A stretch of 64,000 nt of DNA. Source: Levilactobacillus brevis. GTDB taxonomy: Bacteria; Bacillota; Bacilli; Lactobacillales; Lactobacillaceae. The notes under the pieces are model-generated. The model ran no database searches. It saw only the letters and a program-made list of their open reading frames with translations, and was not told where the DNA came from. Positions 1 through 8,889 of this stretch are shown here, one piece after another (the stretch's first letter is position 1; every line of letters begins with the position of its first letter). Location: contig CP079699.1 in assembly GCA_021383565.1 (NCBI GenBank), positions 744,001 through 808,000 of the forward strand, written 5' to 3'. Made by a program: the position numbers and the translations under genes.

Positions 1-1
1 T

Positions 2-283
2 GGCATTCAACTGCTGGCCACGGCCTTCACGATTGCCTTTGTGGCGGTCGTGGGCTGCGTCCTCGTCGTGGTTCTACGGCGTTTCATGCCAATGCGGGTC
101 ACGGCCGGTGAAGAGGAATTAGGCTTGGATCAAGGCGAACACGGCGAACAAGCCGATTACGCCGTGGGCTTGAGCGAACGGTTGATGGATGAACAACCGG
201 ACCAGGAGCGGTACGCCTCGGAATTCCGTGGGCAACTCCAACATCTGGACCATCCGCTCCCTAACCATGGCAATAGCCACTGA
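2..283 (+). CDS. amt: Ammonium transporter, C-terminal end (partial)
   Basis: The reading frame is open from the window edge, so only the last 93 codons are present. The fragment has one hydrophobic helix (GIQLLATAFTIAFVAVVGCVL) and then a hydrophilic tail containing RVTAGEEELGLDQGEHGE. That tail closely follows the cytoplasmic C-terminus of Amt/AmtB channels (RVxxEEExxGLDxxEHGE), the part that in the family interacts with GlnK-type PII proteins. The tail then runs about 40 residues further, rich in Asp, Glu and Gln, beyond the usual end. The family call rests on this tail alone; the pore residues lie outside the window. Confidence 0.8.
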   Translation, partial: GIQLLATAFTIAFVAVVGCVLVVVLRRFMPMRVTAGEEELGLDQGEHGEQADYAVGLSERLMDEQPDQERYASEFRGQLQHLDHPLPNHGNSH

Positions 284-413
284 GTGCGGGCGTTCGCAAA
301 AGTTAGTGACTTTATTAAGCTTGGTCAAAGTCGTTGTCGTCCACCAGAGAACCTGCTAAACTATGGATGTGGTTAGGGGCCACGTAGATTTGAATAGCTT
401 AGGGGGGAGCAAT

Positions 414-611
414 ATGAAAAAAGACACGATTGCTTTGACGGTATTAGTGATCTTGGCAGTGGGCTTCTTGAGTCTGGTGCTGGTCTTAATGAAGTCACCG
501 ATGTGGATCGCCTTTCCAGCCATCTTTGGCGGATTGGGTCTGGTCTGCTACGGGATTGATGACTTGATTGTAAAATTTAAAAATCGCGGTCACGAAGAAC
601 GCGAAGCATAA
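414..611 (+). CDS. Small two-helix membrane protein
   Basis: A 65-residue protein starting MKKDTIALTV with two hydrophobic segments (about residues 6-25 and 30-48) and a charged tail (KFKNRGHEEREA). The start is the ATG at 414, preceded by a strong AGGGGGGAG ribosome site. An in-frame ATG at 363 has no such site and would add an unlikely leader. A terminator follows directly, so this looks like a single-gene unit. The family is not recognised and no function can be assigned. Confidence 0.65.
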   Translation: MKKDTIALTVLVILAVGFLSLVLVLMKSPMWIAFPAIFGGLGLVCYGIDDLIVKFKNRGHEEREA

Positions 612-620
612 TGATTTTTA

Positions 621-649
621 AAAAGAGGCTGGCAGGCCTCTTTTTTTTG
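621..649 (+). terminator. Rho-independent terminator after the small membrane protein
   Basis: AGAGGC (624-629) pairs with GCCTCT (636-641), and the 3' arm runs straight into a run of eight T residues. Confidence 0.85.
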
Positions 650-653
650 CGCC

Positions 654-683
654 TTTACAGCGTCGGACGACCCTTGCTAAAAT
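654..683 (+). promoter_or_regulatory. Extended -10 promoter for the acyltransferase-Nudix pair
   Basis: TGCTAAAAT at 675-683 is an extended -10 element. TTTACA/TTACAG at 654-660 lies 17-18 bp upstream and can serve as the -35. The same TGCTAAAAT word occurs upstream of the FAD oxidoreductase (5147) and plsY (52851). Confidence 0.55.
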
Positions 684-709
684 GGAAACTGTAAAGGCGA
701 TGACTGTAC

Positions 710-1792
710 GTGAAAACAAAAGAATTGAATCGAGTGGCCGATGGCGGCGATTATCTCAAAATCGTTGCCTGTACGGCGGTCATGCTCCAATCCGTCCTGG
801 GCCTCGCCTGGGACTTGCCCCGGGTGGTGGCGCTGCGACCGCTGCTGTCGGGCGTGTATCTGGCCGTGAAATTTACGGCACCCGCCTTTATCTGCGGTAT
901 CTTACTCACAACGATGCGGACGACGGCCGAGCGACAACCACGGTACGGTCACTACTTGAAGCAGCAGTGGTCGGCCTTGTTTTTACCGACCATCTGCTGG
1001 ACAGCGGCCTACCTGTTGATTTTTCCGGGCTTGCAGCAGCACCACCCGTATCGAAATTGGTTGCAATTCGGCTGGCAATTTGTCAACGGCAATGCCGCAC
1101 CCCATCTGTGGTATAACACAATGATGCTGCAAATGATCCTGCTGATGCCCATGTTTTGGGCGATTCGGCGGCGGTTGCGTGGCAGACGTGCCGCCTGGGG
1201 GATTCTCAGTGTGACCACGGTGGGCTACCTGCTGTGGATGGGCTGGTATAGTCTGGCAGTTTACCCCACAGCGCGGCTTGCCGGCTGGTATCTCCTAGAC
1301 CGGGTGTTTCTGGGTTTTATACCGTACGCGATTCTCGGCATTTTGGTGTGGTACGGATGGCCGGTCATTCAGCGATATTTGCGTCGGTGGTGGTTGGTGG
1401 GCCTGCTCTTAGCCGTGGTGGCCTTACTGAGTCAATGGCGAGTCCTACTCGCGTGGCAGCTACCGATTGATCTAGGCCACACCAGCTACTATTTACCGGC
1501 GACGGTCGTCTATGATCTGGCCGTGATTGGCTTGGTTTTGGCGCTGGCCGGTAGTCAACAGACTCGACAGGCTCGTTCGCTACCAGTGATTCATCGATTA
1601 GCGGGTTATGCCTATCCGTCTTACCTGGCCAACGTGTTTTGGCTACAGGTGATCTGGCGGCTGGGCGGTGCAACACTGACCGGAATACACCCTGTACTGG
1701 GGATTATCACGTGCTATCTAGTCACGTGGATCTGGTCGTTTAGCTTTACGGCCGGGCTGACAGCCGTCTTAAATAGGAGGAAAAAACGATGA
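710..1792 (+). CDS. Acyltransferase-3 family integral membrane protein
   Basis: A 360-residue protein with about ten hydrophobic segments. It begins MKTKELNRVADGGDYLKIVACTAVMLQS, a short cytoplasmic leader and then the first helix, as in acyltransferase-3 (OafA/WecH-like) proteins that O-acylate surface polysaccharides. The region around PHLWYNTMMLQMILLMPMFW resembles the family's conserved 'HLWFL..L' helix. The start is GTG at 710, just after the promoter. The stop overlaps the next ATG by 4 bp, so it is translationally coupled to the Nudix gene. The substrate cannot be read from the sequence. Confidence 0.7.
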   Translation: MKTKELNRVADGGDYLKIVACTAVMLQSVLGLAWDLPRVVALRPLLSGVYLAVKFTAPAFICGILLTTMRTTAERQPRYGHYLKQQWSALFLPTICWTAAYLLIFPGLQQHHPYRNWLQFGWQFVNGNAAPHLWYNTMMLQMILLMPMFWAIRRRLRGRRAAWGILSVTTVGYLLWMGWYSLAVYPTARLAGWYLLDRVFLGFIPYAILGILVWYGWPVIQRYLRRWWLVGLLLAVVALLSQWRVLLAWQLPIDLGHTSYYLPATVVYDLAVIGLVLALAGSQQTRQARSLPVIHRLAGYAYPSYLANVFWLQVIWRLGGATLTGIHPVLGIITCYLVTWIWSFSFTAGLTAVLNRRKKR

Positions 1793-2253
1793 CAAGAGCG
1801 CAACCGGTAGAATTGGTCACGATGATTATGGTGACGGACCCCGCGACCGGCCGGGTCCTAGTGGAAGACAAAGTGAATGTACCCTGGAAGGCGGGACACA
1901 GTTTCCCCGGTGGTCACGTCGAAGTGGGCGAGAGTTGTGCGACCGCGGCGATACGGGAGGTCTTCGAGGAAACGGGGCTGACGTTAGCCAACGTCGACTT
2001 TTGCGGCACCTGCGAGTGGTTCGCAACCGATCGTCAGCAGCGGAAACTGGGCTTGCTCTACCGGAGCGACCAGTTTACGGGGACCATCAAGCCGAGCGCC
2101 GAGGGCCCCATCTACTGGCTTGATCCGAGCGAGCTGACCGTTGACAATAGTGCGGAGAGCTTGTTGACCCTGCTCAAAGTCTTTCGGCACGAGACGACCG
2201 CGGTGGTGAGCGATGAATGGAATGGTCCGCTGCGGCCCGATCAGGCTGAATAA
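1789..2253 (+). CDS. Nudix hydrolase (8-oxo-dGTP diphosphatase-like)
   Basis: A complete Nudix box lies at residues 42-64: G-x5-E-x7-REVFEETGL, preceded by the typical PWKAGHSFPGG. The 154-residue size fits MutT/NudA-type enzymes that hydrolyse nucleoside diphosphates linked to another moiety. The metal-binding glutamates are present. The ATG overlaps the acyltransferase stop (ATGA), so the two genes share a message. Specificity for oxidised nucleotides is inferred from similarity only. Confidence 0.85.
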   Translation: MTRAQPVELVTMIMVTDPATGRVLVEDKVNVPWKAGHSFPGGHVEVGESCATAAIREVFEETGLTLANVDFCGTCEWFATDRQQRKLGLLYRSDQFTGTIKPSAEGPIYWLDPSELTVDNSAESLLTLLKVFRHETTAVVSDEWNGPLRPDQAE

Positions 2254-2315
2254 TGGAGCTGATTTGAAAAAAGTTGTCAGGTGATTATACTGGAATTAGA
2301 CTTAAGAGGGAAGCG

Positions 2316-2666
2316 ATGAACGTGAAAGCAATTAAGGAAACACAACGCTGGTACGGGTATTTCTTCATGGGCCTGAGTGTCCTGGCTCTACTGGTCACCC
2401 TGATCATGGGGGTTGCGCCGTATCAACGCGCGCTGTTACTGACAACGGCCCTGACGTTACTGGTCTATGGCCTTACCTACGAAGCCAAGATCACCCGTAA
2501 CTGGTGGCGGAGCCTGTTGGCCGTTAGTGGCGTTGTCTTCGTGTTAGACGTGGGCATCACGCTAGCGACGTCGGCTAGTCTTTTGACGCCATTACTGAGT
2601 TTCTTGTTGCCACTGATCTTCCTGGCTATTTTGCTAGGGTATCTTCGCCGCGATATTATTCGTTAA
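2316..2666 (+). CDS. Hypothetical four-helix membrane protein
   Basis: 116 residues beginning MNVKAIKETQRWYGYFF. There are four hydrophobic stretches (about 17-36, 39-56, 64-82 and 86-107) and a basic end (GYLRRDIIR). The ATG at 2316 follows AAGAGGGAAG. An upstream in-frame start at 2274 lacks a ribosome site. It ends 2 bp before a strong terminator. The family is not recognised. Confidence 0.6.
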   Translation: MNVKAIKETQRWYGYFFMGLSVLALLVTLIMGVAPYQRALLLTTALTLLVYGLTYEAKITRNWWRSLLAVSGVVFVLDVGITLATSASLLTPLLSFLLPLIFLAILLGYLRRDIIR

Positions 2667-2668
2667 GT

Positions 2669-2709
2669 TAAAAAACGCGCTGCTAAAAATTTAGCGGCGC
2701 GTTTTTTTT
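2669..2709. terminator. Bidirectional terminator between convergent genes
   Basis: The stem AACGCGCTGCTAAA / TTTAGCGGCGCGTT is flanked by A and T runs on both sides. It ends the + strand membrane protein gene and the - strand CPBP protease gene, whose stop lies at its edge. Confidence 0.85.
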
Positions 2710-3373
2710 AGCCAAATAGCGTAACCAGAATATCCCATGTCATGTGGACGATGATGCCGGGCCATAATGAGCGGCTCTTGGCGTACAGCCACCCGAAGAG
2801 GGCACCAAGTGCGGCAACGGTAACGAGGTTGCCAATCCAAGTGGCTGGGCTCATCGCCGGAACAGTGGTGAGGTAACGGGGGATATGGAGGCAGGCGAAG
2901 GCCAGTGCTTGAATGGTATTGGCCCGTGTGAGGCTGAACTTTTTTAGTAAAACATTGAAGAAATATCCCCGGAAGAGGAATTCCTCGGCGACTCCGACGA
3001 CGAGGAAGTAGCGTCCCCAGTACTCGGGTGTAAAGCTGGGACTGATGCGCAGGCCGTGGTGGATCAGCGCAAATTCGGCTAACAGGTAAACGACAATCAC
3101 GGCCCAGATGACGTAGCCGGCCGTGAAGTGCCAGTTGGGCCGCCACTGCTCGCGAGGACTGATGGCCAGCTCCTCGGGATGGGCACGGTGTAAGAACCAG
3201 AGGGCACCGCCAACCCAGATGATGAGCTTGACGGCATCGAGGGCTAGTTCTTCCGACCACCCAGTGAGATGATGTTCGATGGGGGAATTGAGCGTTAGTT
3301 GGACAAGCAACCAGATAACCCAAAAGATCAGGACTTGTAGCGTGAAACGACGGGTGGAAATAGTTCGTGACAT
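2708..3373 (-). CDS. CPBP family intramembrane metalloprotease
   Basis: About 221 residues with several membrane spans and the signature motifs of the CAAX protease/bacteriocin-processing family: EEFLFRG (motif 1), a conserved His in FACLHIPRY (motif 2) and the C-terminal HMTWDI. In lactic acid bacteria such proteins are linked to bacteriocin self-immunity or prenyl-protein processing. No bacteriocin gene is nearby, so the role is open. The chosen start is the ATG at 3373; a GTG three codons upstream is also possible. It is divergent from the TetR regulator gene and may be its target. Confidence 0.85.
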   Translation of the reverse strand: MSRTISTRRFTLQVLIFWVIWLLVQLTLNSPIEHHLTGWSEELALDAVKLIIWVGGALWFLHRAHPEELAISPREQWRPNWHFTAGYVIWAVIVVYLLAEFALIHHGLRISPSFTPEYWGRYFLVVGVAEEFLFRGYFFNVLLKKFSLTRANTIQALAFACLHIPRYLTTVPAMSPATWIGNLVTVAALGALFGWLYAKSRSLWPGIIVHMTWDILVTLFG

Positions 3374-3471
3374 AGACGGCACTCTTTTCTAAAGTAAAGT
3401 TTATCCCTATTATAAAACTCTTGTCGGAGAGTGAATGTAAAACTTCTGTAAGGATTCAACGAGATTAATTG

Positions 3472-3535
3472 ATGTTACTACTGTTTACATATCAAGTTAA
3501 CAGTGATAACATATAAATGTAATCAGCAGTAACAT
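3472..3535 (+). promoter_or_regulatory. tetR promoter with nested inverted-repeat operator
   Basis: TTTACA (3484-3489) and TAACAT (3507-3512) are 17 bp apart and form a plausible promoter. Outer arms ATGTTACTACTG (3472-3483) and CAGCAGTAACAT (3524-3535) are reverse complements except at one position. Inner arms TTACAT (3485-3490) and ATGTAA (3517-3522) pair perfectly, and GTTAAC/GATAAC lies in the centre. This symmetry around the promoter is what an autoregulatory TetR site would look like. Confidence 0.55.
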
Positions 3536-3564
3536 CGAATGTGGACGTGGAAAGGAAGATTATC

Positions 3565-4089
3565 ATGACAGAACGCCCCTATCATCGTCAAAATTTAGCC
3601 GCAGCCATCGCGCAACAGGCCCGTCAACAATTAGAAGAGCACGGCGCAGATCAGCTGTCCCTACGGCAAATCGCCCGTTTTCTCGCCGTGACCCCAGCGG
3701 CTGTCTATCGGCATTACCCCGACAAGGCGGCCTTGCTGAATCAACTACGAGGGGATATTCAGGACGAACTTACGGCAGCGCTGCGCACCGGCGTCTTGGA
3801 CTCGGCCGACACGACGGCCATGCTACGGCAGACGGTGACCAATCTCTTAGATTATGCGACGGCTCATCCCCAAGCGATTGCCTTCATCCTGGCGGCACCG
3901 TTACCAGTGCCCCAGAGCCTGCAGACGGTCGTAACCTTGTTGGTGGCACAACGGCAATTAACGGTAGCGGTGGCGCAGATCGTCCCGGCACTGTGGACCT
4001 TCCTACTGGGGGTACTGCTACAAGCACCTGCCTCAAAAATGGATGCCAAATGGGTAACCGACCAGTTGATGAAGTTACTGGCGGCGTGA
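3565..4089 (+). CDS. TetR/AcrR family transcriptional regulator
   Basis: 174 residues with an N-terminal helix-turn-helix of TetR type (ADQLSLRQIARFLAVTPAAVYRHYPDKAALL), followed by an all-helical C-terminal ligand domain resembling TetR_C_33-type proteins. The ATG at 3565 is preceded by GGAAAGGAAG. The GTG at 3541 is a less likely start. The gene is divergent from the CPBP protease and lies behind a symmetric operator-like region, so autoregulation and control of the protease are reasonable inferences. Confidence 0.85.
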   Translation: MTERPYHRQNLAAAIAQQARQQLEEHGADQLSLRQIARFLAVTPAAVYRHYPDKAALLNQLRGDIQDELTAALRTGVLDSADTTAMLRQTVTNLLDYATAHPQAIAFILAAPLPVPQSLQTVVTLLVAQRQLTVAVAQIVPALWTFLLGVLLQAPASKMDAKWVTDQLMKLLAA

Positions 4090-4347
4090 GTGGCTGGAAA
4101 TAGATGTGATTTTAGTAAAATAAAATGTGCTGAGTAAAAATTTAGTTAAATGCTTTACCATGGCTTTTAGTAATTGAAAAAAGCGGTCAAGTAGCGCTTG
4201 GATCTTGCGCTGATTAGTCACTAATCAGTGGATAAGTCAAGTCTGAATTTGAAAAAATACTTTACTTCCTAAAAGTAAGTGATAAACTAATAAGCAACGT
4301 TACCAGTCAACCCGTCAATGATAATCAATGAAATGAGGCTGTTTAAC
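4090..4347. other. Intergenic region with no gene seen
   Basis: 258 bp, AT-rich. It holds a short dyad (GATTAGTCACTAATC, 4211-4225) but no convincing coding frame. It probably contains the promoter of the nitroreductase gene. Confidence 0.5.
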
Positions 4348-4950
4348 ATGAAAACAGAATTTCTTAAACTCGCCAAGCAACGTCGTAGTATCTATGCCCT
4401 AGGGCGTAACGTGTCCTTCTCGCAGGATGAATTGGTCGATCTGATCAAGGACAACATTAAGCAGGGGCCGTCTTCCTTCAACAACCAGACGACGCGGGCC
4501 ATCATCTTATTCGGGGATTCCCACGAAAAGCTCTGGAACATCGTTGCCGCTGCCTTGCGTAAGGTCGTTAAAGACGACGGTGCTTTTGCCAAGACCCAAG
4601 CCAAGATTAACGGGTTCAAGGCGGCCTTTGGGACGGTCCTGTTCTTCACCGAGACCAAGACGGTGAAGGAATTCGAGGAAAACTTCCCATTATATGCGGA
4701 CAACTTCCAAGACTGGTCCGAACAGTCCCAAGGAAATGCCCAGTACGCGGTCTGGACCTCGTTGGCTGAAAATGGCCTGGGGGCGAACCTCCAACACTAC
4801 AACCCACTGATCGATGACGCCGTTCGCGAGGCCTTTGATGTGCCAGCTAGCTGGCGGTTACGGGCCGAAATGGACTTCGGCTCCATCGAAGCGCCAGCCG
4901 GTGACAAGGACTACCTGGATGATAGCGAACGGTTCCGGGTGTTCAAGTAG
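4348..4950 (+). CDS. Nitroreductase family protein (FMN oxidoreductase)
   Basis: 200 residues starting MKTEFLKLAKQRRSIYALG. The N-terminal RRSIYALG loop and GPSSFNNQTTRAIILFG match the FMN-contacting regions of the HbN/Frm2-like nitroreductases, and NPLIDDAVREAFDVPASWRLRAEMDFG matches their C-terminal part. Members reduce nitro compounds, quinones or fatty-acid derivatives with NAD(P)H in the cytosol. The ATG at 4348 has a weak GAGG site. The gene stands alone and is closed by a terminator. Confidence 0.88.
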   Translation: MKTEFLKLAKQRRSIYALGRNVSFSQDELVDLIKDNIKQGPSSFNNQTTRAIILFGDSHEKLWNIVAAALRKVVKDDGAFAKTQAKINGFKAAFGTVLFFTETKTVKEFEENFPLYADNFQDWSEQSQGNAQYAVWTSLAENGLGANLQHYNPLIDDAVREAFDVPASWRLRAEMDFGSIEAPAGDKDYLDDSERFRVFK

Positions 4951-4981
4951 GCTGTGAAGTTTTAAAACGAGTTAGTGAAAA

Positions 4982-5020
4982 AGCTCAGCGTTAGGCGAAT
5001 TGCCCACGCTGAGTTTTTTT
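4982..5020 (+). terminator. Terminator after the nitroreductase
   Basis: CTCAGCGT (4984-4991) pairs with ACGCTGAG (5006-5013), followed by seven T residues. Confidence 0.9.
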
Positions 5021-5146
5021 AGTACTTTTGGTGTATTCGCGCCGTAACCCATTAATACCTCAGCACGACGACTTACCTGAAGTTAGGCCGCATTGGTGAA
5101 AAATACGTGTGCCACGGATTAACTAAGCGTTATCCCCAGCAAGGTA

Positions 5147-5155
5147 TGCTAAAAT
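5147..5155 (+). promoter_or_regulatory. Extended -10 element of the FAD oxidoreductase gene
   Basis: TGCTAAAAT lies 42 bp before the start codon. The -35 region (GCGTTA at 17 bp) is poor, as is common with extended -10 promoters. Confidence 0.45.
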
Positions 5156-5196
5156 GAAAGCTAGTTAAAACTGTTTTGATTAGGAGGTCAAGTTGC

Positions 5197-6321
5197 ATGC
5201 AAAAGAGAATTGCCATTATCGGTGGCGGGATCGTTGGAGCCACTGCAGCTTATTATTTGAGTAAATTACCAGGTAGTGAGAAGGTCAAGGTCACCCTGTT
5301 TGACGACGGTGTGGGCCAGGCTTCCAAGGCCGCCGCGGGGATTATTTCACCGTGGCTCTCCAAGCGACGGAACCAGCAATGGTACCGGCTCGCCAAGGCC
5401 GGGGCCGACCTCTATCCCGAATTGATTCACGATGCCCGTCTCGGCACGGCGGTCTATCAGCAGACCGGAACCATCGTGACGCGTGAAGATGAGGCCGATT
5501 TGGAGACCTTATTTGCCTTGGCCCAGGATCGCCGTAAGACAGCTGCTACGATGGGGGATGTCCGGACGTTAACCGCGCAGGAGGTTCAAGACCAAGTGCC
5601 CCTGTTGACGGCGCCACAGCCCGGGGTCTTGATTACCGGGGGTGCACGTGTCGATGGCGCCGCATTGGTTAACGGCTTGCTTGATCTGGCCAGTCAACGC
5701 AACCTCAAGGTCAGTCATGAGCGCGTGAAGCTCAATGCTCAGGGTCAAGTTTTGACGTCGCTGGGTGCCCGGCAATTCGATCGGGTCATCATCGCGGCTG
5801 GGGCCTGGCTCAAGGAACTCATCGCGCCGCTCGGTGTTGTGGCGGATGTGCGACCACAGAAGGGGCAACTCATCGAACTAGCGGTCAAAGATTACCCCCT
5901 GCAAGAACACATGCCGGTCGTCATGCCGGAGGGTGAACGCGACTTTGTGCCGTTTGGTCACGGTAAATTAATCGTGGGGGCTACCCATGAAAATGACGGC
6001 AAGTTCGATCTTAGCGTCAATCCCGAGGTGACGGCTGACCTGTTGGCGAGTGCGCAACGATTGGTCAAAGACGTCACGGCCGATAGCCTGACCGGTGTTC
6101 GAGTGGGGACGCGTGCCTATACCGACGACTTCGCCCCATTCTTCGGTCTGGTTCCGGAGCACGAAGACTTTCTCGTGGCTTCCGGACTAGGCTCATCCGG
6201 CTTAACTACCGGGCCTCAAATCGGAAAGTTCTTGGCCGGCTCCGCACTGTACGGGGGAACCCCCGACTGGAGTCAATACGAGAAGCCCTTGACCACCTAT
6301 TTGGCGTCTTCGGCCGAATGA
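5197..6321 (+). CDS. FAD-dependent oxidoreductase (DadA/glycine-oxidase type)
   Basis: 374 residues beginning MQKRIAIIGGGIVGATAAYYLS, the dinucleotide-binding GxGxxG loop of the DAO superfamily. The C-terminal DFAPFFGLVPEHEDFLVASGLGSSGLTTGPQIGKFLA is typical of amine and D-amino-acid oxidases (flavin contact). It probably oxidises a small amino compound; the substrate is unknown. The ATG at 5197 sits 7 bp after TAGGAGGTC. Its last 25 bp overlap the 3' end of the convergent RNase HI gene. Confidence 0.85.
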   Translation: MQKRIAIIGGGIVGATAAYYLSKLPGSEKVKVTLFDDGVGQASKAAAGIISPWLSKRRNQQWYRLAKAGADLYPELIHDARLGTAVYQQTGTIVTREDEADLETLFALAQDRRKTAATMGDVRTLTAQEVQDQVPLLTAPQPGVLITGGARVDGAALVNGLLDLASQRNLKVSHERVKLNAQGQVLTSLGARQFDRVIIAAGAWLKELIAPLGVVADVRPQKGQLIELAVKDYPLQEHMPVVMPEGERDFVPFGHGKLIVGATHENDGKFDLSVNPEVTADLLASAQRLVKDVTADSLTGVRVGTRAYTDDFAPFFGLVPEHEDFLVASGLGSSGLTTGPQIGKFLAGSALYGGTPDWSQYEKPLTTYLASSAE

Positions 6322-6704
6322 AGCGCCTGATTGGCCAGCGTGTGGGCGCCTTGGTTCTGCTTTTCGGGCACCCATTGCGTGAGCACCAATTGAAAGGGTG
6401 CCTGAGCGGCCAGTAGCGCGTCAACCGCAGATTGGTAATGTTTTGCATAATGTTTGCTTAAACTATCGTTGACAATCTGGCTATCGGTATAAAATAGAAC
6501 GGTCGTCGTGGCACAGTCGGCGCCAACCAATTTGGCTAATTCGAGAAATCCCAACCGGGCAATCTCGAACTCGGCCGCGTGATTATTGGTGGCGGTGAGC
6601 ACGTGCTTGAGCTGGGTCTGTTCGTGATCGTGAACGATCAGGATGCCCCCGGCGCTGAGCCCGCTTTGTGGCTGTGTGGCGGCATCGGTATATAAGGAAA
6701 ACAA
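6297..6704 (-). CDS. rnhA: Ribonuclease HI family protein
   Basis: 135 residues of RNase H fold. The acidic catalytic residues are recognisable in order: YTDAA (first Asp), NNHAAEFE (Glu) and FYTDSQIV (second Asp). A late ANQAL replaces the usual A-D-x-L-A box, as in YpdQ/RNase HI-like proteins of Firmicutes that lack the basic protrusion. Translation appears to start at TTG (6704), with GGAGTG just upstream. The gene is divergent from the EbsA-like gene and overlaps the FAD oxidoreductase gene tail-to-tail. Confidence 0.8.
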   Translation of the reverse strand: MFSLYTDAATQPQSGLSAGGILIVHDHEQTQLKHVLTATNNHAAEFEIARLGFLELAKLVGADCATTTVLFYTDSQIVNDSLSKHYAKHYQSAVDALLAAQAPFQLVLTQWVPEKQNQGAHTLANQALHSAEDAK

Positions 6705-6742
6705 AGAATCACTCCAATCTTTTGCGTGAGGTGTATGAAGTT

Positions 6743-7159
6743 ATGATAACCCAAGAACGACGATTTTTGTATCAACCGAATCCCGTCAGCAGCATTATTT
6801 GCTGGAGCTGGACGCTGATGGTCCTGATGGTCGGGGCCATCTTCTGGCTGGAAGTCACCCACTTTAATTGGTGGACGCTGGGCTTCTTCGCGGTCTTTGC
6901 CGTGCTGTGCTGGGGAGAGGTTCACTACCGCAACATCACCATGGCTAACGGTGTCTTGACGGTCAGCACCGTGCTGAACCATCGGCACTTGGTGATTCCG
7001 CTGGCCCACGTCAGCAGTGTTCACGTGTCACGGTATCGCATGGGGATCGTTGCCCAGGGAAAGATTTATCAATTTTTGTTGCCACGGAACTCGGCGATTG
7101 AACTGGCCGGGTTGATTCAGGCTGCCAAACCAAACGTGGCAAAGGAGGAACTGCATTGA
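6743..7159 (+). CDS. EbsA-family membrane protein
   Basis: 138 residues: a short basic N-terminus ([16 protein letters not shown]), two adjacent transmembrane helices (about 17-37 and 43-58) and a soluble C-terminal domain with a PH-like look ([30 protein letters not shown]). I take it for the EbsA family of lactobacilli and enterococci, named after an enterococcal surface-adhesion locus; the molecular role is unclear. The assignment is by recollection of sequence style, so it is moderate. It overlaps the fhs start by 4 bp and is likely co-transcribed with fhs. Confidence 0.55.
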   Translation: MITQERRFLYQPNPVSSIICWSWTLMVLMVGAIFWLEVTHFNWWTLGFFAVFAVLCWGEVHYRNITMANGVLTVSTVLNHRHLVIPLAHVSSVHVSRYRMGIVAQGKIYQFLLPRNSAIELAGLIQAAKPNVAKEELH

Positions 7160-8811
7160 GCGATATTGAAATTTCACAGGCGACGCCGCTGGAGCCCATC
7201 GAAAAGATTGCGGCGAAGGTCGGATTAACCCCCGATCAGATTGAACCTTACGGCCACACTAAGGCCAAGATTAACCTGCCGCTGGCCGGACATCATGAGT
7301 CGGGAAAATTAGTGCTGGTCACGTCGATCAACCCGACGCCGGCCGGTGAAGGCAAGTCTACGGTCGTGGTCGGTCTGGGGGATGCCATGAACCGTGCCGG
7401 ACACAAGACGGTGCTGGCCTTGCGAGAACCCTCGATGGGACCCGTCATGGGACTCAAGGGTGGCGCAACCGGTGGTGGCTACGCGCAAGTTGTTCCCATG
7501 GAAGACATTAATTTACACTTTACCGGGGACTTCCACGCGCTGACCGAGGCCCACGATACCTTAGCGGCGCTGATTGACAATCACATTCAGCAGGGCAATG
7601 AATTGCGGCTCGACCCGCGGCGCATTGTGTGGAAGCGCGTGCTGGACATCAACGACCGGGAACTGCGGCAGACGGTCATCGGCTTGGGTGGCCGAACGTC
7701 CGGTGTGCCGCGGCAGGACGGTTTTGACATCACGGTGGCCAGTGAATTAATGGCCGTGTTGTGCCTGAGTGAGGATCTCGCCGACCTGAAGCGCCGGGTC
7801 AATCGCATTTTGATTGGCTACAACGTTGATAAGGAACCCGTTACGGTGGGTGACTTGAAGGTGGGCGGCGCGATTACGTTGCTCCTGAAGGACGCTATTA
7901 AGCCGAACCTGGTCCAAACGTTGGAACACAACCCCGCCATCATTCACGGCGGTCCTTTTGCCAACATCGCCCACGGGTGTAATTCCGTGCTGGCGACGCA
8001 AACGGCGCTACAATTGGGCGACTTTGCCGTGACCGAAGCTGGCTTCGGGGCCGATCTCGGTGGCGAAAAGTTCATGGACATTAAGACACCGGTACTGGGC
8101 AAGACGCCGGACGCCGTGGTCATTGTCGCTACGGTGCGCGCCCTCAAGTATAACGGTGGTGTGAAACGCGCTGATCTGGAACAAGAAGACGTGTCCGCCT
8201 TACGGGCCGGCAGTGCGAACCTGAAACGCCACATTGCCAGCATGCAGCAGTACGGCGTGCCCGTGGTCGTGGCCATCAACCGCTTCACGAGCGATACCGA
8301 TGCCGAGATTGCGGCGTTGACGGCCGAGATTACGGCGTTAAACGTTCCCGTTGCCACCACGACCGTCTGGGCCGATGGCGGTGCGGGGGCCATGGACCTG
8401 GCCGAAAAGGTCGTAGCTGCGACCCAACGGACGAGTCACTTCAAGCGCCTCGTGCCGGAACACGCGGATCTATTGACGCAAATGACGGCGATTACTCAGA
8501 AGATTTACGGTGGGGCCAAGGTTGAATTGTCGACCAAGGCGGCCCGGCAACTGAAGACCTTCGCCAAGCAGGGTTGGGATAAACTGCCCGTCTGCATGGC
8601 TAAGACCCAGTATTCGTTGACCGATGATGCGCATCAGTTGGGGGCTCCCACGGACTTTACGATTCACGTCCGCGAGTTTGCACCACGGTTGGGGGCCGGC
8701 TTCGTCGTAGCCCTGACCGGGAACGTCTTGACCATGCCCGGCCTGCCGAAGCATCCGGCGGCCCTAGACATGGACATCGATGCCGATGGCAAAATCACGG
8801 GACTGTTCTAG
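7156..8811 (+). CDS. fhs: Formate--tetrahydrofolate ligase
   Basis: 551 residues, the family's normal length. It converts formate, THF and ATP to 10-formyl-THF in the cytosol, feeding purine and fMet synthesis. The P-loop TPAGEGKST is at residues 61-69. [33 protein letters not shown] and [15 protein letters not shown] are the family signatures. Translation starts at TTG (7156), 6 bp after AAAGGAGGAA, overlapping the upstream stop. A terminator follows. This one-carbon gene is about 13 kb from folT with its THF riboswitch. Confidence 0.97.
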   Translation: MSDIEISQATPLEPIEKIAAKVGLTPDQIEPYGHTKAKINLPLAGHHESGKLVLVTSINPTPAGEGKSTVVVGLGDAMNRAGHKTVLALREPSMGPVMGLKGGATGGGYAQVVPMEDINLHFTGDFHALTEAHDTLAALIDNHIQQGNELRLDPRRIVWKRVLDINDRELRQTVIGLGGRTSGVPRQDGFDITVASELMAVLCLSEDLADLKRRVNRILIGYNVDKEPVTVGDLKVGGAITLLLKDAIKPNLVQTLEHNPAIIHGGPFANIAHGCNSVLATQTALQLGDFAVTEAGFGADLGGEKFMDIKTPVLGKTPDAVVIVATVRALKYNGGVKRADLEQEDVSALRAGSANLKRHIASMQQYGVPVVVAINRFTSDTDAEIAALTAEITALNVPVATTTVWADGGAGAMDLAEKVVAATQRTSHFKRLVPEHADLLTQMTAITQKIYGGAKVELSTKAARQLKTFAKQGWDKLPVCMAKTQYSLTDDAHQLGAPTDFTIHVREFAPRLGAGFVVALTGNVLTMPGLPKHPAALDMDIDADGKITGLF

Positions 8812-8852
8812 GTGAAGCTTAGGTGTTGACAGCTACTGATAGCAAAGTTTGA

Positions 8853-8885
8853 GGAGACCGGGAGTTAAGGCGGTCTCCTTTTTTG
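8853..8885 (+). terminator. Terminator after fhs
   Basis: GGAGACC (8853-8859) pairs with GGTCTCC (8872-8878), followed by TTTTTTT. Confidence 0.9.
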
Positions 8886-8889
8886 TTAC

